The notes: generated by a model from the letters alone, not told the origin. Positions 1 through 8,970 are shown, counted from the first letter of the stretch. The stretch: 64,000 nt of DNA from JAUVZL01 sp965603515 (GCA_965603515.1 CBFDDH010000010.1:1-64000), one strand, 5' to 3'. Made by a program: numbers and translations.

Positions 1-64
1 CTCAGTCGGATAGAGCAACGGATTTCTAATCCGTAGGTCGGGGGTTCGAATCCCTCCAGGCGTG
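1..64 (+). tRNA. tRNA-Arg (UCU), 5' end cut by the window edge
   Basis: The D-arm, anticodon arm, T-arm (TTCGAAT loop at 45-51) and 3' acceptor strand (57-63) are all visible. Only the 5' acceptor strand and first bases lie outside the window. The anticodon stem ACGGA/TCCGT closes the loop TTTCTAA, giving anticodon TCT. The 5' half is almost the same as the orphan half-tRNA at 38096, which makes this the probable intact parent type. Confidence 0.93.
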
Positions 65-331
65 TGTGAATTTTACCCAAATTCTAATTTGGTTGTAAAA
101 TTCAGCACCCCGCATCCACCGAAGGTGGAAAGGGGTTTCCTTGATGTTCTTTGAAATCTCTAATGCAATTGCAGAATTGATGACCCTGAGTTTATCGAAG
201 GGTATGTTGTAATGAAAATATAATCCCCTCACCCTTACCCTCTCCCCAAAGGGGAGAGGGATTTGTGACGCGATTTCTCTGAGATTGCTTCTCCGCCTAA
301 GGCGGATCGCAATGACAGGAGAGAGAAATGT
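65..331. repeat. Intergenic repeats between tRNA-Arg and tRNA-Lys
   Basis: No gene is visible. The stretch holds several short dispersed repeat types: a 'gaccctgag...cgaaggg' unit near 182-204, a 'ccctctcccc-aaa-ggggagaggg' palindrome near 238-262, and a 'gagattgcttctccgcc...cgcaatgac' unit near 282-317. The last type recurs at 3121-3313 and 33560-33622. The 68-codon reading frame here on the minus strand crosses the tRNA and repeats and is not credible. Confidence 0.6.
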
Positions 332-405
332 GCCCCGCTAGCTCAACCCGGCAGAGCAGCTGATTCTTAATCAGCGGGTTACAGGTTCAAATCCTGTGCG
401 GGGTA
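332..405 (+). tRNA. tRNA-Lys (CUU)
   Basis: A full cloverleaf: acceptor GCCCCGC pairs with GCGGGGT, the anticodon stem GCTGA/TCAGC closes the loop TTCTTAA (anticodon CTT), and the T-arm is ACAGG-TTCAAAT-CCTGT. No CCA is encoded. A perfect 7-bp hairpin CGACCGC-gaa-GCGGTCG follows directly at 407-423. Confidence 0.95.
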
Positions 406-429
406 TTCGACCGCGAAGCGGTCGAGCTT

Positions 430-568
430 ATTGCAAATGGCATATAGCAGATGGCTTATAACGTATGGTTAATAATATGGATTACTTGTAAAACCGGGAA
501 TTGTGTGTAGAATTAACTATATGCTATTTGCTATAAGCTGTTAGTTAAAAAGAACTTCGTTCTTTTTA
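430..568. repeat. Imperfect inverted repeat and hairpin between tRNA-Lys and tRNA-His
   Basis: Two A/T-rich arms made of variants of 'ttgctatatgcc' (about 430-470 and 510-545) form an imperfect inverted repeat, like a small non-coding mobile repeat. A hairpin AAAAAGAAC-ttc-GTTCTTTTT (547-567) sits just before tRNA-His. No gene is visible. Confidence 0.45.
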
Positions 569-569
569 C

Positions 570-643
570 GGTGGGTGTAGCTCAATTGGCAGAGCATTGG
601 ACTGTGGTTCCAATGGTTGGGGGTTCAAGTCCCCTCACTCACC
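570..643 (+). tRNA. tRNA-His (GUG)
   Basis: Acceptor GTGGGTG pairs with CACTCAC, with the extra 5' G (G-1) opposite the 3' C expected of tRNA-His. The anticodon stem TTGGA/TCCAA closes CTGTGGT, anticodon GTG. The T-arm has the TTCAAGT loop. A short hairpin (ttttcctttggaaaa) follows. Confidence 0.95.
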
Positions 644-712
644 CTTTTTCCTTTGGAAAAAGGGAAGTTCCAAGATCTCCCGCATAGCGGGAAGTTATTG
701 AGTTACTAAAAA

Positions 713-775
713 CGTTTAGAGCGTTAATATCGTTTAGATCGTTTTGAACGTTAGTACCGTTCAGGTCGTTTCTTT
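713..775. repeat. Seven-copy 9-bp tandem repeat (CGTTNNNNN)
   Basis: Seven consecutive 9-base units each begin with CGTT: cgtttagag, cgttaatat, cgtttagat, cgttttgaa, cgttagtac, cgttcaggt, cgtttcttt. The rest of 644-922 holds a CCCGC-ata-GCGGG hairpin near 678-691 and scattered 'tcttca' words. I see no gene in this gap. Confidence 0.65.
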
Positions 776-922
776 TGTCTATTTGTTTTATTTTTTCTTC
801 AACGAAGTATATCTTCAGTTCGCCATATTGTGTGGCGGACGTGTCTTCAATAAAATGTGTCTTCAGCGTGCCCTGTTAAACGAAGTTGTACGGGGTGCTA
901 GCGTATATTCAGCGTAAGCGTA

Positions 923-2107
923 TTACGCATTTTCTTTCCAGTATCTTTTCTCCAGTTGCTTTACGAGTTTTTCGCGTTTTGCATAGAGCCGGCTTAAAGG
1001 TCTTTTCTTATGTTTAGCTAGAGCATAATGCGTTAAAAGCGGTAATGCAACCGTAGCATCCAGATAACAAACCACTGCATCAGGCAATCGTTTCGGGTCG
1101 ATCTTACCCCAGGATACAGCTTCATGCGGCGTAGCGCCGGACAGACCGCCAGTATCAGGACGGGCATCAGTTATCTGCAGAAAATAATCATGACCGACAT
1201 CTGGAATGTGCAGGATTTCCTGTATATGCGGCTCGGTCTGGAGTATGAAATTCTTTGGACTTCCACCACCGATGAGCAAAACCGCTGATTTATTTTTTGC
1301 CTTTTTTGCTCCAAAGACAATCGCGGCTGTTTCATTAACATCGATTGAGGGAATTAGCCGGGTGCCAAAATCACGCAGGGCATTCTCGGCCAGGTGCATA
1401 CCAAGAGCAGAATCACCAGGTGCACTTGTGTAAATCGGAACTTTGGCACGAAAAGCCGCGGCCAGCATTGATGCACCTTTAATGCCATTTCGCTCTTCAG
1501 CCTGGGCAGCATATTTGCCGAGCAGATAATGGAATTCAGCGGTGCCCATTTCTTTCTGGAATTCTTCGTTACTCAAGATCGTACGCACTGCTTTGTCAGT
1601 CTCGACCAAGCAATCTGGATAGCTGAGTAGGATATCATAAATGCGGACGATATAGTTTTTCCTCAACTCAGCGTCATTAACATGATGCGAACCAACATGT
1701 AGGTTGAGATCTAATGCAAAGTGCAGGTCATGAAATAGATTTGCGCCGGTCGATACGATCCAATCCACAAATCCAGCATTGATCAAAGGCACGATCGCTG
1801 ATTTGCCAAGACCGGCCGGGGTAAGTGCGCCAGCTAGACTCATACCCACACAAACCTTTGGTTTGAGCATTTTTTCAACGTATAATCGGCAAGATTCCTT
1901 GATGCGTGCTGCATTGTAGGCGAGAAACGCCTTATCAATCAGGTCGGTTGCTTTTTCTTTACCGCTTATTGGATCAGGAAATATTCTTGGACCGGATAGA
2001 TACTTAGACTGGTGACGTGGTTTTTTCTTCTTGAGCCACTTTGGTGTATAATCGTATTTCTTCTTATACTTTTTACGTTTTTTCTCTCTCATAGTCATCT
2101 TAGCCAT
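923..2107 (-). CDS. Deoxyhypusine synthase family protein
   Basis: A 394-residue cytoplasmic protein of the deoxyhypusine synthase fold, an NAD-dependent transferase of the spermidine butylamine group. Family marks are STGANLFHD (about residue 118), GGGSPKNF (about 277) and TDARPDTGGLSGATPHEAVSWGK; the final Lys335 matches the lysine that forms the enzyme-imine intermediate in the eukaryotic enzyme. Bacteria lack eIF5A, so the acceptor is unlikely to be hypusine; bacterial members are usually thought to make homospermidine-type polyamines. The N-terminal 35 residues are very lysine-rich. The gene lies 27 nt downstream of the DUF2330-like gene on the same strand, probably one operon. The start has only a weak purine-rich site; Met4 or Met6 are alternatives. 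Confidence 0.88.
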   Translation of the reverse strand: MAKMTMREKKRKKYKKKYDYTPKWLKKKKPRHQSKYLSGPRIFPDPISGKEKATDLIDKAFLAYNAARIKESCRLYVEKMLKPKVCVGMSLAGALTPAGLGKSAIVPLINAGFVDWIVSTGANLFHDLHFALDLNLHVGSHHVNDAELRKNYIVRIYDILLSYPDCLVETDKAVRTILSNEEFQKEMGTAEFHYLLGKYAAQAEERNGIKGASMLAAAFRAKVPIYTSAPGDSALGMHLAENALRDFGTRLIPSIDVNETAAIVFGAKKAKNKSAVLLIGGGSPKNFILQTEPHIQEILHIPDVGHDYFLQITDARPDTGGLSGATPHEAVSWGKIDPKRLPDAVVCYLDATVALPLLTHYALAKHKKRPLSRLYAKREKLVKQLEKRYWKENA

Positions 2108-2134
2108 CTCGAGCTTTTTTATTTCCTTGTATTT

Positions 2135-3025
2135 TTAATATGCAATCAGATCCTTATCAAACGACTTGAGATCGCCCTCTATTTCCCATATCCGCAGGCG
2201 CATTTGCTCAAGTTTCCCCAAGAGCTCATACATGTCTTCATTCAGATCTTTCAACTCATCATTAGTAATAGTGATCGGGTCATGAGGTAGATGAATTTTC
2301 TTGATCGGCAAACTAGGGAAATTCTTCAGTAATTGAGGTGTCAAGATCATCAATTCAATCGATGTATATCCTTCACCAGTTTGGGTGATTTTCAAAGGAT
2401 AGTAAAGTTTGTTAGTTTTGAAAGTGTATTGAATAGGTTCATTAGTCACAGTCTCTGTGCCGAGTGTAACCACGTCAAAGACAAACCAGGTAAAATCACC
2501 TTTAACGTAATCTTCGATCAGGTTTTTCATTGCTTCTGAAATCACATCTTCCTCGATATCAAGCGTCTTTAAGTAATCGCGGACCCAACCAATAAAACCA
2601 TCAGCATTAAGAAGATGGGTTACTGATATATCATGAGCACCGATCTTTTCATGAAACGTAACTTCACCACCCGGAGTTTTCATGTGACTCTCTCCATCGC
2701 CGTTCCTTTTACCAAACATTGCGACTTCACGCAGCTTACTGTTTATAAGGTCAGTGGCTTTGCGGAAAGTTTCAAGGTCGCCCTTTTTCACTTCGGGTTC
2801 TGAAGGAAGCGGTAGAACCTCTAATAGCAGAGTTGAATCTGAAGCACTCAGATCCGTACTCAATAAAAGGATCTCCTGCGTACCATCCCATGCGATCATT
2901 GCGCGCTGGGTCGGCTCAAAAATCTTGATGTTGGGATTAACCGGGATCATCCCGCGGTTCCCAAAACACAGCGCTGCAAACAGGAAAGAAAAGAGAATAA
3001 TTGAGATACTTGTTTTTATCTTCAT
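2135..3025 (-). CDS. Secreted DUF2330-like protein
   Basis: A 296-residue protein with an N-terminal signal peptide (hydrophobic residues 6-22) and a mature start RGMIPVNPNIKIFEP followed by QRAMIAWDG, a pattern I associate with DUF2330 proteins, whose function is unknown. The C-terminal third contains a Glu/Leu-rich helix. It is upstream of the deoxyhypusine synthase-like gene on the same strand (27 nt apart), so the two are probably co-transcribed. The family call rests on the N-terminal motif only. Confidence 0.7.
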   Translation of the reverse strand: MKIKTSISIILFSFLFAALCFGNRGMIPVNPNIKIFEPTQRAMIAWDGTQEILLLSTDLSASDSTLLLEVLPLPSEPEVKKGDLETFRKATDLINSKLREVAMFGKRNGDGESHMKTPGGEVTFHEKIGAHDISVTHLLNADGFIGWVRDYLKTLDIEEDVISEAMKNLIEDYVKGDFTWFVFDVVTLGTETVTNEPIQYTFKTNKLYYPLKITQTGEGYTSIELMILTPQLLKNFPSLPIKKIHLPHDPITITNDELKDLNEDMYELLGKLEQMRLRIWEIEGDLKSFDKDLIAY

Positions 3026-3054
3026 ATTGAATTATATCAATTGAATCAAAGAAG

Positions 3055-3320
3055 TCAATCTTTTGGAGAGTTGACTCCTTTCCACTTTTTGTGAAGCAAT
3101 CTCATAGGCAGAGAAAAATATCGAAAAAACATGAGATTGCCACGCTCATCCTGTTCACCATCAGGATTCGCTCGCAATGACAAGAACCATAAGGCTGTAG
3201 AAGAGTAATATTGACAACGCTTTACTTGACTTAGGAGATTGCGCAGCTTGTTCCGAACGCAGTGAGGAATCTCGTTCCTTCCGCCACTCAAAAGGCGGAC
3301 AGGCGCAATGACAAATCAGT
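3055..3320. repeat. Cluster of 'agattgc...cgcaatgac' intergenic repeats
   Basis: Two or three head-to-tail copies of the short repeat seen at 282-317 fill this gap (unit cores near 3131-3182 and 3235-3312). The 78-codon minus-strand frame here simply translates the repeat and is not a gene. Confidence 0.6.
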
Positions 3321-3371
3321 ATTTCAAAAAAAGTGGAGAGGACTCAGTTTACAAGAGAAATAACCAAAAAT

Positions 3372-3403
3372 AAAACAGGGTCGGCTGATGCCGACCCTGT
3401 TTT
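3372..3403. terminator. Bidirectional rho-independent terminator after hsp20
   Basis: A perfect 14-bp stem, AAAACAGGGTCGGC, loop TGAT, then its complement. On the minus strand it is followed by a T-rich run, so it ends hsp20 transcription 15 nt past the stop codon. Confidence 0.88.
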
Positions 3404-3417
3404 GAGGGAGATGAGAC

Positions 3418-3864
3418 TTATTTTACTTCGATTTCAATTTCTTTAGGCTTCATTGATTCTGGTTTTGGCAGGGTGATATTGAGAACACCATCTTTGTACT
3501 GCGCCTTGATCTTATCTGCATCGATATCAGCTGGTAATTGAATCGTTCGATAGAATTTTCCGAAATACCGTTCACTTCGATGGAATGTCTTTTCTGCAGT
3601 TTTCTCTTCTTGCATTCGTTCACCTGACAGCCGGAGCATATTATTCTTGATCGTGACTTTGATGTCATCCTTGTTCATACCTGGTAATTCGACCTTGACC
3701 TCGATATTTCCGTTATTTTCAACAATGTCCACGATCGGCGCCCAGAGATCCTGTCTTTCCATGGGCATTCTACCAAAGAAATTCTCAAAAAGACCATCAA
3801 AATTGTTTCTTGAGCTGAGAAGATTTCTTAAAGGTTCCCAGTAAGTTAGTTGTTTTTCATTCAT
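3418..3864 (-). CDS. Small heat-shock protein (Hsp20/alpha-crystallin)
   Basis: A 148-residue ATP-independent holdase of the cytoplasm. The alpha-crystallin domain spans about residues 40-140: it opens WAPIVDIVENNGNIEVKVEL, contains the core motif GVLNITLPKP and ends in an IEIEVK tail that provides the I-x-I/V oligomer contact. The short N-terminal arm is typical of class A proteins. The start is supported by a strong ribosome site (AGAGGAGGT, 5 nt before ATG). It is monocistronic: a terminator follows and the neighbouring C25 gene is divergent. Confidence 0.95.
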   Translation of the reverse strand: MNEKQLTYWEPLRNLLSSRNNFDGLFENFFGRMPMERQDLWAPIVDIVENNGNIEVKVELPGMNKDDIKVTIKNNMLRLSGERMQEEKTAEKTFHRSERYFGKFYRTIQLPADIDADKIKAQYKDGVLNITLPKPESMKPKEIEIEVK

Positions 3865-3934
3865 ATTAATGTACCTCCTCTTTCTGCAATTTAGACAGCT
3901 CTTTATGCCTTTGGTTTATTTTGAATTCCGAGAT

Positions 3935-3969
3935 TTAAGTCTTGACTTTATTAAATATCCAAATATCAT
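3935..3969 (+). promoter_or_regulatory. Promoter giving a leaderless mRNA for the C25-like gene
   Basis: TTGACT (3942-3947), 16-nt spacer, TATCAT (3964-3969), then 6 nt to the GTG start at 3976, so transcription should begin at or next to the start codon. No ribosome-binding site is present. The -35 box is embedded in TTAAGTCTTGAC (3935-3946), a 12-mer also present at 5690-5701 and, inverted, at 8742-8753. Confidence 0.75.
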
Positions 3970-3975
3970 TTACAC

Positions 3976-5643
3976 GTGAAAAGAACAATTACTACCCTTT
4001 TAATCATTTATGTATTTACTTATGCTCAGGAAATAGGTGCACGCTATTTAATAATCACGCATGATAATTTTTACAATGCAGTTCAACCACTTGCCCAGTG
4101 GAAGCACAAAAAAGGACTGCGCACTAAAATTGTTAAGCTATCAGAAATAGGTTCGTCCAGTTACCAAATCAGAAATTATGTTGCCAATGCTTATAATAGC
4201 TGGCAAACACCACCTGAGTATCTTCTGCTCGTCGGCGCGCCAGCCTATCTGGCTTTTGCTCAGATTAGCTGGATATTTACAGATAATTATTACACTAATG
4301 TAACCGGTGATATCTACAATGAGATCTTATCAGGTCGTCTGACCGTACACAATACCACTGAAGCTCAGACCGTTGTTAATAAGATACTTGCCTATGAACG
4401 CACTCCGGATACAGCTGATCCGTTGTGGTTTACAAGCGCCTGTTTGATCGCAAGATTAGATTGGGATCAAGATGACTCGATATACTGGTCAGACACCTAC
4501 CACGCTGCGGATTTAATGGTCAATAATGGTTATACGACCATCGATACACTTTCTAATTATTACGGTCATAATACTAGCCATGTACTAGCCGCGATAAACA
4601 ATGGGCGTTCGATCCTCATGTACCGTGGTTCCGGTGTAAACAACTGGTACAGTCCTTTTGCTGTAAACCCTGACCAAACACAGAATGGTACAAAACTACC
4701 GATCGTTCTATCCTTAACCTGTCGGACGATTGGCACCGGTTCCACCCCGGCGACTGCAGAAAGATGGTTGCTCACTGGAAGTCCAACCGTACCACGCGGC
4801 GGCGCTGGTTACTTCGCGACAACGACAAGCGTGTATGGTCAGGCATATTTACGTAGTGCAGTTGCGAAGGGTTTTTTCGATGCAGTATTTTTAGATAATA
4901 AGAGAACCTTTGGCGAAGCATGTGAAGCGGGCAGAGTAAAGGTCTATCAGATGTATCCTTATCAAGGAGGTGCTGCTGAATACTATGGTTTCACGACCCT
5001 TGGTGATCCATCGATGAATCTCTGGACCGCGTGTCCTAAGTCGATTGAGGTTATTCACGATTCATCGCTCATTGTCGGCGATGATACGCTGAATGTCCAT
5101 GTTGAACATGTTGAAATACCGGTTGAATCGGCGTTTGTCTGCATAGTATTGGATTCGACCATTTATGAAACTGGTTATACTAATCATGCTGGCGATCTCA
5201 GCTTTGCCATCACGCTGCCCCACCAGGGCGATATCGATATAACTGTTACCGGCACAAATCTCTATCCATATGAAGGTACAGTTATTGTTATCACCGGCAT
5301 AGAAGAGGATCAGCAACAATTGTCACCATACAGTTCGATCCCATTGCTTCAGGTAATGCCAAATCCATTCTTTGGAAAAGTTATGATCTGTTGTGTCACG
5401 GACTATCCGGGTTCACATTATGATCGCGCTAAACTATATATATATGATGTAACAGGTGTACGAATAAAGACCTATAATATAACAGAATTGGAGAATGGAC
5501 ATTCAGAAAACATTTATTGGTCTGGATTGGATGAACGCGACCATCAAGTACCACCTGGTGTATATTTTGTGCAGCTTAATTTAAAAATAGCCGGTGAACC
5601 TAAAGAGCGATCAGTAACGAAGAAGATAATCAAACGAAATTAG
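3976..5643 (+). CDS. Gingipain-like (peptidase C25 family) secreted protein with T9SS sorting domain
   Basis: A 555-residue exported protein: signal peptide (residues 1-18), a C25/caspase-like domain (about 20-370), an Ig-like segment, and a C-terminal T9SS domain (VMPNPFFGK, then PPGVYFVQL). The presumed nucleophile is Cys249 in LSLTCRTIG, and the FTDNYY segment (about 101-106) matches the family core. The catalytic His, normally in a GHG(S) motif about 30 residues earlier, is replaced by Ser219 in YRGSGVNNW. It may be an inactive homologue or use another base. It starts with GTG and has a leaderless promoter. No operon partner is apparent; the next gene has its own promoter. Confidence 0.85.
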   Translation: MKRTITTLLIIYVFTYAQEIGARYLIITHDNFYNAVQPLAQWKHKKGLRTKIVKLSEIGSSSYQIRNYVANAYNSWQTPPEYLLLVGAPAYLAFAQISWIFTDNYYTNVTGDIYNEILSGRLTVHNTTEAQTVVNKILAYERTPDTADPLWFTSACLIARLDWDQDDSIYWSDTYHAADLMVNNGYTTIDTLSNYYGHNTSHVLAAINNGRSILMYRGSGVNNWYSPFAVNPDQTQNGTKLPIVLSLTCRTIGTGSTPATAERWLLTGSPTVPRGGAGYFATTTSVYGQAYLRSAVAKGFFDAVFLDNKRTFGEACEAGRVKVYQMYPYQGGAAEYYGFTTLGDPSMNLWTACPKSIEVIHDSSLIVGDDTLNVHVEHVEIPVESAFVCIVLDSTIYETGYTNHAGDLSFAITLPHQGDIDITVTGTNLYPYEGTVIVITGIEEDQQQLSPYSSIPLLQVMPNPFFGKVMICCVTDYPGSHYDRAKLYIYDVTGVRIKTYNITELENGHSENIYWSGLDERDHQVPPGVYFVQLNLKIAGEPKERSVTKKIIKRN

Positions 5644-5689
5644 AACACAATATTCGATAAGATTTCCAACTCAATATTGTTTTCGAGAT

Positions 5690-5727
5690 TTAAGTCTTGA
5701 CATCTATGAAAATCCCAATAGTATTAT
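5690..5727 (+). promoter_or_regulatory. Promoter of the PQQ-propeller lipoprotein gene
   Basis: TTGACA at 5697-5702 with candidate -10 TATTAT at 5722-5727 (19-nt spacer, long; TAGTAT just upstream is an alternative). The box TTAAGTCTTGAC (5690-5701) matches the C25-like promoter over 18 bases including the preceding CGAGAT. This transcript would have a leader of about 70 nt ending in a ribosome site. Confidence 0.55.
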
Positions 5728-5801
5728 TCCACATGTTTAAGGTTTTTATGTTATTTTTCAATGATAATTGATCTGGAGGTAATGAAAAAAGGAGTTGGAA
5801 A

Positions 5802-7193
5802 ATGAAGAGATTCTTAGTTACAAGTATTATATGTGCCCTGTTCTGGATCGGCTGTGGTGGTGAGGATACTGAAGCCCCAACCGTATATATCACCAGCCCT
5901 CAAGACAGCGCGGTAGTGGGCGGAACGGTCAGAATCAATGTGCAGGCAAATGACAATCAAGGTGTCGTTAGCGTTGAATTCTACATTGATAATGGTCTTA
6001 TTTCCACCGCAGCAAATGTGCCATTCTATTATGATTGGGATACTGATTCTATCCAGCAGGATAGCTCAGCACACGAGATCTATGCCATGGCTTATGATGA
6101 CGCAGAAAATTCTGGTACCTCAGAAACCGTTTCAATAATCGTGTTTAATGACAGCATCTTAGGTACGATGAAATGGCAGTATTCTACAGGCGATCAGATT
6201 TCCTCCTCACCAGCAATTGGTTCAGACGGTACGATCTATGTTGGATCAAATGATTTCTATCTTCATGCGATCAACGCTGATGGTACAATAAGATGGAGTT
6301 ATCTGACTGGCAGTTATGTACAATCTTCGCCAGCGATTGGCTCTGATGGTACCATCTATGTGGGCTCATTTGACCAATCTTTGTACGCGATCTACGCTGA
6401 TGGAACCAATCGATGGTCCTGCGGTGTTGGGGAGCGCGTTTATTCCTCACCGGCAATCGGTCCGAACGGAACAATCTACGTAGGCACTTATGGCGGTTCA
6501 TTGTACGCTATCCGACCAGATGGTTCGGTCAAATGGACTTATCCGACCGGCGATCTTGTTGCTTCATCTCCGGCAGTTGGTTCAGACGGCACCGTCTATT
6601 TCGGCTCTTGGGACAATAATTTATATGCAGTCGATTCAAATGGCGTTTTTAAATGGCAATATGATTGTGGTGCCGATATTACATGCTCGCCTGCAGTTGG
6701 GTCTGACGGGACAGTCTATATCGGATCTTTTGACAATTACCTCTACGCGATCGATAATAGTGGTTCAATGAGATGGCGGTATCAGACGAGTGATGACGTG
6801 GTTTCTTCACCAGCGATCGGCTCAGATGGCACGATATATGTGGGCTCATGGGACCATCGATTGCACGCTATCAACCCTGATGGTTCAGCAAAATGGGAAT
6901 ATGGTGCAGATAGTGCATTGATTTCTTCACCTGCGATCGGTTCAGACGGTACGATCTATGTTGGATCAAATAGTGGAACCTTATATGCTATTAATCCTGA
7001 TGGATCTTCAAGATGGCAATATTCTGCTGGTGCTGGGATCCTGTCTTCTCCAGTGATCAGTAATGACGGTACGATTTATGTGGGTGCATATGATAACTAT
7101 TTGCATGCCATCCACGGCTCAGGAACTCTCGCAACTACAGATTGGCCAATGTTCCACCATGATGAGGAGCATACTGGAAGATTCGGTAACTGA
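5802..7193 (+). CDS. Lipoprotein with Ig-like domain and eight-fold PQQ-like beta-propeller
   Basis: A 463-residue cell-envelope protein. The signal peptide ends at FWIGC (Cys18), a loose lipobox, followed by GGEDTEAPTVYITSP. Residues 25-115 form a bacterial Ig-like domain. Residues 125-450 are eight tandem blades of 38-40 residues with consensus 'W-Y-TG-I-SSPAIGSDGTIYVGS-D-YLYAI-DG', a PQQ/YncE-type propeller. The DNA repeats are also similar, so the array probably grew by recent internal duplication. No enzymatic residues can be assigned; binding or scaffolding is plausible. An AAGGAG site precedes ATG. Confidence 0.85.
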   Translation: MKRFLVTSIICALFWIGCGGEDTEAPTVYITSPQDSAVVGGTVRINVQANDNQGVVSVEFYIDNGLISTAANVPFYYDWDTDSIQQDSSAHEIYAMAYDDAENSGTSETVSIIVFNDSILGTMKWQYSTGDQISSSPAIGSDGTIYVGSNDFYLHAINADGTIRWSYLTGSYVQSSPAIGSDGTIYVGSFDQSLYAIYADGTNRWSCGVGERVYSSPAIGPNGTIYVGTYGGSLYAIRPDGSVKWTYPTGDLVASSPAVGSDGTVYFGSWDNNLYAVDSNGVFKWQYDCGADITCSPAVGSDGTVYIGSFDNYLYAIDNSGSMRWRYQTSDDVVSSPAIGSDGTIYVGSWDHRLHAINPDGSAKWEYGADSALISSPAIGSDGTIYVGSNSGTLYAINPDGSSRWQYSAGAGILSSPVISNDGTIYVGAYDNYLHAIHGSGTLATTDWPMFHHDEEHTGRFGN

Positions 7194-7225
7194 TATTAAG
7201 TAATATACTCTGGCGGCTTACCCAT

Positions 7226-7262
7226 CCTGGTCATTCCCTGGCTTGACCAGGGAATGACCAGG
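7226..7262. terminator. 16-bp perfect palindrome (terminator or repeat)
   Basis: Stem CCTGGTCATTCCCTGG, loop CTTGA, perfect complement, followed by GGTTTTCC. It lies between the converging genes ending at 7193 and 7404. The T-run is short, so it may be a dispersed palindromic repeat acting as a weak terminator. The remaining sequence to 7403 holds a 'tcccttcgac...gctcagga' repeat remnant. Confidence 0.6.
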
Positions 7263-7403
7263 GGTTTTCCATACTTCTCTAGATTATCCGGTCCCTTCGA
7301 CATACAGCTCAGGACTACAGCAAGCCGGATAATGACAACAACGAAAGATTATCTCCCGGCTTGCCCAGAATCTTTGATTTTTTAAGAAATCTCGTTATTC
7401 TGG

Positions 7404-8711
7404 TTATCTGATTTTAACGATCTTTAAGCGAATACGTCCTTCGATCTCGATAAAATATACGCCAGGCTTTAACTGGTTGGTATTGATGCTGCGACCTGAA
7501 ATATCGTAGATCCGATATTCAATATCTGCTGGCAGGTCCAATGGTCCACTCAATACTGTACTCGTATAAAATGGCATTTCGTTTCTTACAGATACTTTAT
7601 TTTCTTCAATACTAACCGGTCCCTGGTCAATATTACCCCAGATATCAGTGGAGCCCTGTCCCCAGACGACCAGGTAATTACTGTCGGATGCAGCAAGCAT
7701 AGGCCACCATCGCATGCTACTTGTATTGTCGCTGATCAGGAAATTGTTACCAATCAAAGAACCGTCTGTAGCAACGCCTTGACCGTGGATGAAGTTTGGA
7801 CCAGGACTATTTGGGCCACTCATCCAAACCACCAGATAGTCTGAACCATCAAAGATAATATCAGGCCATCTCAAAGTGTCATTATTGTCTAGAGCAATGG
7901 TGATTTGACTGCCGACTGGAGTTCCTTGCGGTGAAACGAATTGACCATATATATTATAGTTTGGCCATGTCCCTGCTTGATAGACAACGAGATAATTCAC
8001 ACCATCGTAGGCAATAGAAGGACCACCTGCGCCTCCCGAAGCGATGGTAAGGATATTATCTTCGGGTTGACCGGCATTATTAACGAAACGTCCTTGTACA
8101 CTACTCGACTTGGGCCAGACGACAAGGGAACGACTGCCGTCATATGCAACCTTAGGTCGGTATTCACTGCTGCCCGAACCACTTGAGATGCATACACCAG
8201 TATCGAGTACTGCACCTGCAGGTGTCACCCGGGCAACGCAAACAGAGTAGTAATTAACACCACCAATTTTTTCATCACTCCAGGCAACAATATAGTTCTC
8301 ACCATTGAAGGCTGCCGAAGGGTAGGTTTGGATCAAATCAGGATCAGCTGGATTGCATATTTCAAAATCACCCAAGCTGCTCATATTTGGAGCGACACGC
8401 ACTCCAATAATATCACCTTTGGTTCAGCAGTAATTCCTGGTAATAATGAGTAAGTTCGTACCATCCGAGGCAACATTGCAATCATAACCTGCGCTATCAG
8501 TATATAGTTCTGTCCCATTGGGATCCAGGATCGTGCCGTCTTTGGTAATGCGAGCTCCATAGATAGAATAGTTGGGCGATAACCGCTGATCAATCCAGAA
8601 TACATAGTACTGATCATTAGCATAGCAGATAGAAGGGTAGCCATTGAAGCCTGCCGCTGTACAGATAGGAAAATCGGCGCTTATAAGGGTAAGGATCAAT
8701 GTAATTATCAT
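7404..8711 (-). CDS. Predicted secreted selenoprotein, beta-propeller repeats with T9SS domain (in-frame TGA)
   Basis: One reading frame crossed by a single TGA at 8424-8426. Before it are a signal peptide and propeller blades; after it the same blade pattern continues ('DG-NYLVVW-GP-', '-YDG-') to a T9SS domain (LKPGVYFIEIEG, basic tail). Reading TGA as Sec gives 435 residues with RNYC-Sec-TKGD (Cys95-Sec96). A hairpin TTGGAGTG/CGCTCCAA with loop CGUGU begins 16 nt after the TGA, putting the loop 24 nt downstream. The start at 8711 follows a leaderless promoter; the longer frame from 8741 overlaps the -35 box. A nonsense mutation is the alternative: the blade elsewhere does not demand Cys here, so this is the weakest of the four Sec candidates. 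Confidence 0.6.
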
Positions 8712-8717
8712 AATTGA

Positions 8718-8746
8718 ATTATACTGGATACATGCAATCATGTCAA
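8718..8746 (-). promoter_or_regulatory. Leaderless promoter of the propeller selenoprotein gene
   Basis: On the minus strand TTGACA (8746-8741), 17-nt spacer, perfect TATAAT (8723-8718), then 6 nt to ATG at 8711. The preceding bases give the TTAAGTCTTGAC box (complement at 8742-8753). A plus-strand TTGACT near 8757 with TATAGT about 16 nt later suggests a divergent promoter for the 8971 gene. Confidence 0.75.
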
Positions 8747-8970
8747 GACTTAAGGCTTGACTTATAGACTAATAATTGTATAGTAATGAGTAAAACATTT
8801 TGTATTGTTTTGTTTAAATAATCACTTTTGGGGGATTTAGTTGTAGCTGATCTGAAAGCTGTGTAATAATGCCAATTGATAAGGAAGTCCCGTTTCTTCT
8901 ATCGAAGAAACGGGGACATGGAATTTTGCAGCCACATCATAGATGTGGGCAGAATTCATGGAGGCAAAAA

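Noticed and set aside
26..232. 68-codon minus-strand ORF over tRNA-Arg
   Set aside because: It crosses the tRNA and short repeats and has no ribosome site.
3055..3291. 78-codon minus-strand ORF before hsp20
   Set aside because: It is a translation of the intergenic repeat cluster.
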